NCBI GenBank assembly: GCA_038496445.1
Contig: JALMLS010000397.1
Location: 186,001 to 250,000 of the forward strand
Source of the DNA: Trichosphaerium sp. ATCC 40318
Lineage: Eukaryota; Discosea; Flabellinia; Trichosidae
Direction: 5' to 3'
DNA: 64,000 bases
Shown: positions 59,328-64,000 of the stretch, one piece after another
Layout of the letters: every line of letters starts with the position of its first letter
Numbering within the stretch: position 1 is the first letter of the stretch
The notes under the pieces: model-generated
What the model was told of the DNA's origin: nothing
The model's database searches: none
The model's input: the letters and a program-made list of their open reading frames with translations, nothing else
Made by a program: the position numbers and the translations under genes

Positions 59328-61026
59328 ATGGTAAGGGATAAAGTACTGCCTTTCACTTTAAAAACATTTTCCGATTTTGACGAACTCCTGGACTGTACAC
59401 ACGCGGGAAAGACAGTTAATTTCGTGTTCCGAGTTGTTGGCCAAAGCGAATGACTTCAGTTTTTTCGATTGGTCGTTGTACACTTACTTAATATCAACAA
59501 ACTGCAGTGAGAACACTTTAAACTGACACCTTTTTCAACGTTCGGTTTAAGCTCCAAACTGTTTAAACGTTCTGTAGGTTGTCAAGAAGACCCAAAAGAC
59601 TGAGATCCTTCTTGTCCAATCACTATTACAGTACCTTCCTAATCAGAAAAAACGAATTCGTACTCAGTTCATTAATCACGTTTTTTCTTTAAAGTGCGTC
59701 GTTACATTACAGTAAAAAGATTAACTTGTCGTTTAATTTCTCCAAAAACAGCATTGCAACTGGTGAGCCTGTAGGCTTTAATGTAGATTTTGTGCCAAGT
59801 GAGACTACCACTCCACTTGAGACAATAATGTTCGAAATACCACTTCCTAGGTACTGGTAAAAAGATTATAGATAGTTGTAGTCTAATTTGTAGAATAAGC
59901 CGGTTTAGTTTGGGTAGAGTCAAGACTGAATCCAGACATTTTAGATTATATCGAAGAAAAGAAAAACATGTCAGGAGAAACCAGGTACATATTCTTGGTT
60001 GATGGCCCTTTCCTCACAATTTATAGGCTTTGTCACGCATCACTCATTCAAAAAATATTGATAAAGTCTTGATCAATGGTAAGATGAAAGCTTCATTCTT
60101 TGGCACAAATATTACTGTAGATCAATGTATTGCATACCCAATGTATGATGTCTCTCGGATTGCATCTTCCCAAGAGTCAAGTACTTTGGTAGTACCATAA
60201 CAAAATAAAACATTTGTTATGATGTCCAGAGTTATCGGGATATGTAACTTATTATTTGCCCACAAATACTAATATTGACTCTATAACAGATGTTTTATTG
60301 GAATCATTTGAGAAAAAAAAGTTGTTAAGATCCAAGCCGTTAATAACCAATCACTTGCATCTCAATCACAACGTAGTGTCATTTTTCGCCCTTAACCACA
60401 CTTGGCTGAGTTGCAATAAAATTGACTGTAGGATTTCTTTGAAGTTTGCCAGGTGAAAATCACGTGATACGTTGTTTGGTAATCCTACTGGAAGATCATA
60501 CATTATCCTTCTTCAACAGCTATCCAGTCTGAATACTCTAATGCCTCGTTTTGATGGTTCTTTTCAGCCACTTAAAAGGAAATTTAACATCTTAAACGTA
60601 TGAAAGTGAACCTGACGATAAAGCTAAATTGTACTTTTCGTAGTATGTTGGCAAGTCTTAAGCAACAGAAATACACTTTGCTTTCCAAATTTATTTGCTT
60701 TTTTTGGTTTCAGGACACTCAGTCGCTTCGGTCAAACTATAGTGCTATTGCCATTCTATCCTCGTAGTGACAGTACAAGATACACTATAGATCCTGGGTA
60801 TATGCCATAGTGCTGCAATGTCCTTTCAAATGCAATTATTCTTCCCTCAAAAAAAAGACGCATTTTAGTGTAAGGAATGCCTAGATTGTCTGAAATCTAA
60901 TGTAACATTAGTGATTACAACGTGGATTATCAGGTATTCTGCTTACCGCCTCTGCAATATCTTGTACAATTCCCAAAGGATCGATATATAGGTCTATACA
61001 ATTTCTACAGGGTATTTTGGCTCTAA
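59328..61026 (+). CDS. Candidate arrestin-like protein, many small exons
   Basis: Probable ATG 59328 (MVRDKVLPFTLKTFSDFDEL). Further exons: KKINLSFNFSKNSIATGEPV then GFNVDFVPSETTTPLETIMF, a beta-sandwich pattern like an arrestin N-domain strand pair (K/NxxxxxGexVxxxxxI). Later pieces are ESRLNPDILDYIEEKKNMSG, MKASFFGTNITVDQCIAYPM, YVTYYLPTNTNIDSITDVLL and PPLQYLVQFPKDRYIGLYNF, with TAA 61024-61026. Exon joints are poorly defined and the family call rests on strand pattern only. It converges with the 2OG oxygenase gene 55 bp away. Confidence 0.4.
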
Positions 61027-61080
61027 CTAACTGTTTGGAGCCTTTCCATTTTATGCTAGCCTAAAAATACTTAACGACAA

Positions 61081-62094
61081 TCAGTTGCGACAATTCTCAT
61101 TTACCTGTTCTTTCATTGTAGGCTCTGTCATATGTTCGGCTTTATTGGGCGGGTTTGCTTTGAATCCGTACAAGTGTACATCTTTCTGTAACTGCGAAGC
61201 AACACACATCTCGTACCTAACAATAGACGTGAGTTTTCCAAAAACAAAAACAGTTTGAGAAACATACCACATTGCAAACCTCTCCTCATCCCCGTTTGAC
61301 ACAACGCGGTGTATACCCGCTCTATTGGCTGCCCCAACTTTGACGGCAGCGTCACCTGCCCATATAATATACATACCTTTAGGTACATCAACCCACTTGA
61401 ATTCTGCCTTGTCATACATTTGAAGGCCAGATGAAGAAGAGTGTAGGCTTATTGAGAATAAACCAGGATCAACATGTGAACTACAAACTACTTTGCCCTT
61501 TTCTATCTTATCTGTTGGATATAAAGTAATATCTAGCATCCCATATGAAGCGCCTTCATCATTCATTATAGGTACAGTATCCCCTGATAGCTTTTGAGTC
61601 CATTGTTGAACAGGGCGCTTAACAACATCTTTTGTGTTTGTTAGTTTTTTCATTGCCTTATCAAGATAAGATGACAAAGCCTTCAAAGGATCTCGGAGAC
61701 TCTCAGGCGCTTCTTCTATTTGATCCAAGTGACTTCCTGTTAAAACTCTATATCCTTGTCTACCACTAGATGCACTAGTGTATCCGATACCTACGTGAAC
61801 AGTCATACACTGTCGTGTGTGACAGAACTCACCAAGCTTTGTTTTAAACACGGATTTGAGCTCCGCAGATTGTGATAAGAACCCTCGCCCATGCTTGACG
61901 ACACTTTCAACGAGTTCTGATAACGTCTGTGGTGCAGCCACCTTAATAGCGTAAGATTTACTCAGTATGCAGTATTAGAGCTACTAACGTACAAAACAAT
62001 ACCCGTTAGTGTTAATTTTTTGTTTAAAGGACTTTACAGTAGCTTCATCGCCCTTCAACAACGTTTCAAGGTCTAGAAAAGGTAACCTCGCCAT
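61081..62094 (-). CDS. 2-oxoglutarate/Fe(II)-dependent oxygenase (IPNS-like fold)
   Basis: The first exon MARLPFLDLETLLKGDEATV (ATG 62094) carries the N-terminal segment of the isopenicillin-N-synthase family, and VKSFKQKINTNGYCF follows. The main exon has the iron site: SSHVDPGLFSISLHSSSSGL (HxD) and RAGIHRVVSNGDEERFAMWY (distal His and the Arg for 2-oxoglutarate, R-x-A/S type). FKWVDVPKGMYIIWAGDA is the typical strand between them. C-terminal end NENCRN, stop 61081-61083. Such enzymes hydroxylate or desaturate small molecules; the substrate is unknown. An internal intron near 61212-61258 is possible but not required. Confidence 0.85.
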
Positions 62095-62419
62095 TTATTC
62101 GTTATAGCGTTGATATCAAGTTCTAATTCGTTATTTTGAGGTGAAGCTTAAGCCACCTTTCAATGAAAGCGTTTTAGTCATTTACAAAGACCTTGCTGCG
62201 TTTTACATTGTCTTTCTTTCGTAGGCTGTCCATTTTAGTAGGCATAACTCGCTTCTCATGTACGTAGAAAAACCTTTTGAACTAGTTTTTCCGAGTAGCT
62301 TTGAACAACTAAATTATTTTCTTCAAAACCTCTGAAATTTCCGACTCCCATACACTGTTTTTCGAAGCTGATGGTCGGTCCAGACTGTTGTAACTCCCTG
62401 AAGAACTGAAAAGCATAAA
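62095..62419. other. Divergent intergenic region
   Basis: About 325 bp upstream of the oxygenase gene (minus) and of a small plus-strand candidate. No motif is recognised. Confidence 0.35.
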
Positions 62420-62781
62420 ATGGAAAGACCTTACGAAATTAACTCTGCTAGAAGTAATTATAGAGAATACTGTAACACTATCATGGCTTGTGTTATCTTT
62501 AACTTGCTACTACTACAAATGGTATAGGCTTCTCCGCATTCCTATTTATGACAGCTCTGAGGCAGTCACATTGCGCTTTTCAAAATAGCTTGGGAGTAAG
62601 TAACACGTGGAACGAGCTACAGCTATTTAAAAACTCATTTATTTTGCTTGTTTCAACACATGCTGTACGTTTCAGCCATCACATTCACCACAGAGATATG
62701 CTAACAGGTGATGATTGGGAAGGTAAAGCAGCACACATGACATGGATTAGAGCAATATTTTATGGACCTACACTATTTTAA
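62420..62781 (+). CDS. Small hypothetical protein, possibly membrane-bound
   Basis: ATG 62420 gives MERPYEINSARSNYREYCNT then a hydrophobic stretch (IMACVIFNLLLLQM) and a GT donor. A middle exon with LRQSHCAFQNSLG ends at a GTAAGT donor. The last exon reads HHIHHRDMLTGDDWEGKAAH and MTWIRAIFYGPTLF, TAA 62779-62781. The exon pattern is typical for the region, but no family is recognised. Confidence 0.4.
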
Positions 62782-63073
62782 TATCCACTACATTGCGCTA
62801 AAGAAGTCAAAAGATAAGTTCATTGTTTTTAGTGAGAAATCTTTCCTGGCGTTGTTTCACTTGTCACGTGGTTAAAAACAAGTACATGTGCAAAGTAAAA
62901 ACGCTATAAAACACTGTTACTTCTTGTCTACGAATGCACTAAAAGGGTTACCTAGAAATGTTATTTGAAATGTCATACGACATTTTCTTTCCAAAGCTTA
63001 ACTTGAACTTAACCTTTTTTTGAAGTACATTTCGTTGGTTTGTAAACCATTGTTCTATGTTAAAACGGTTCAT

Positions 63074-64000
63074 ATGATGAAGCATACCTCAATTTCCTAC
63101 GATAAAGAGCCGAATACTTCGTCTAAACCCAAAAGTCGTGAAAACGTTGTAAAAGAGTTCTCCGATGGTACGAGCGACGCTTTCCACAGTTTAGCGCTTG
63201 TAAAAATTTGTGTAAAAACTGTTTAAATCAAAACCATTTCAAAGTCAGCTAAAACGCCTTTATAGTTGCTGTTGTCGCGTCAAAAAACGACAACGCAGCG
63301 ATTTGTAGTATCGCACGCTTGCCGCGTGGGACAATAGTCAAAAGTCCTGATGGCACATTCGCAATGACACTTGGTACGTTTAGAATGACCGCTATGACAT
63401 GTACTTACCCTGTTCGCTTCCCAGATCACACGGTGTTGGAAGGACACAGATTTTGCATTAAACGTGTTCCAAAAGGTACAACCCTACAACATTGTTGGTG
63501 TAATTGTTTAAGGTGAGTGCGTGTATTCTTGGGATCTTCCGTTTGGTAGAGCGACACGGGACATTGAGCCTGGTACGTCTTTTTCTTCTTCTTTTGCGTA
63601 GAGGTTTGGTCAAATGCCACGTGAACAGCTCCCAACTCAAGTATAACTCACCGGAACATTGTGCAAGGTTTACCTCGAGGAATACCGCATAATTTCGCGT
63701 GTATTATCTAGGAAGGCGTTGAGAAATAGTGTGGTAGCGTTTACAGCGGCAGTTGACTGAACTGGAGTTTCGTTTTAGTATTGCGCACGTGATAAAAGGT
63801 GTTGATTTTTTTTTTGTAATAGGTAATTATTTGTGTAATCAAGGGCTTCTTGATGCCTTATCCACACGCTCAAGCGTTGACTACGAACTTCCCAAAGAGC
63901 CTAACTTCGAGAATGAAATTTTACCACATGTACGTTTTTAATTCGCCACAGCAGATACTCACTCGTATATTTAGGGAGATATCAATGAGGAAAAATTCCA
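63074..64000 (+). CDS. Altronate/galactarate dehydratase family (UxaA-like), 3' end outside window
   Basis: Dehydratase acting on sugar acids. ATG 63074 or 63077 (MMKHTSISYDKEPNTSSKPK). The SAF-type domain reads VAVVASKNDNAAICSIARLP, RGTIV, then, after a 47-nt intron, DHTVLEGHRFCIKRVPKGEC (the IPxGHKFALxxIxxGE motif). VYSWDLPFGRATRDIEPG follows, equal to the family's YGxPIGxATxDIxxGE. The next exon is NYLCNQGLLDALSTRSSVDY. The catalytic C-terminal domain lies beyond the window. The family is mainly bacterial; the introns show it is settled in the nuclear genome. It forms a plausible sugar-acid or deoxysugar theme with the rhamnose mutarotase gene. Confidence 0.8.

Overview
The window is a compact, AT-rich nuclear fragment of a unicellular eukaryote. 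Nearly every conserved gene is split by short introns, mostly about 40-60 nt, with a strong 5' splice preference for GTACGT or GTAAGT and acceptors ending in TAG or CAG. Genes lie on both strands with small gaps. The set includes ribosomal protein L36, an ARL5-type GTPase, an IQGAP-type scaffold, sepiapterin reductase, a TUTase and a stand-alone anthranilate phosphoribosyltransferase. A monofunctional Trp enzyme plus secreted hydrolases would fit an early-diverging fungus or another osmotrophic opisthokont/amoeboid protist. The lineage cannot be settled from sequence reading alone.

Layout. 1-11 kb: a sialidase cut by the window edge, an F-box/TBC protein, a secreted GH1 glucosidase, an F-box/SPRY protein and a secreted GDSL lipase. 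11-20 kb: a YwqK-repeat protein, two LRR proteins of F-box type, a DUF1295 membrane enzyme and an anchored alpha-carbonic anhydrase. 20-32 kb: a globin-PH protein, L-rhamnose mutarotase, an APH-type kinase, RPL36, ARL5, sepiapterin reductase and several small unknowns. 32-45 kb: another LRR protein, a TUTase, an unknown Lys-rich protein, anthranilate phosphoribosyltransferase and IQGAP. 45-55 kb: a giant fusion of a nucleoside-phosphorylase fold, a pseudokinase, a PARP and a RhoGEF, then an LRR protein and an SPX-M14 hydrolase fusion. 55-64 kb: an ATP-grasp-like enzyme, a second YwqK-repeat protein, an arrestin-like candidate, a 2OG-Fe(II) oxygenase and an altronate/galactarate dehydratase family gene cut by the right edge.

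Themes. Sugar handling recurs (sialidase, GH1, rhamnose mutarotase, UxaA family). F-box-type adaptor genes are dense: F-box-TBC, F-box-SPRY, three LRR and two YwqK genes. Several domain fusions look unusual. The most striking is the roughly 1,200-residue protein at 45.6-50.7 kb, which joins two possible nucleotide/NAD-acting domains to a degenerate kinase and a Rho exchange factor. The palindrome CACGTG is strongly over-represented, often inside introns. Gene ends are exact where a start or stop codon was read. Internal splice sites were inferred by eye from frame continuity and are approximate.
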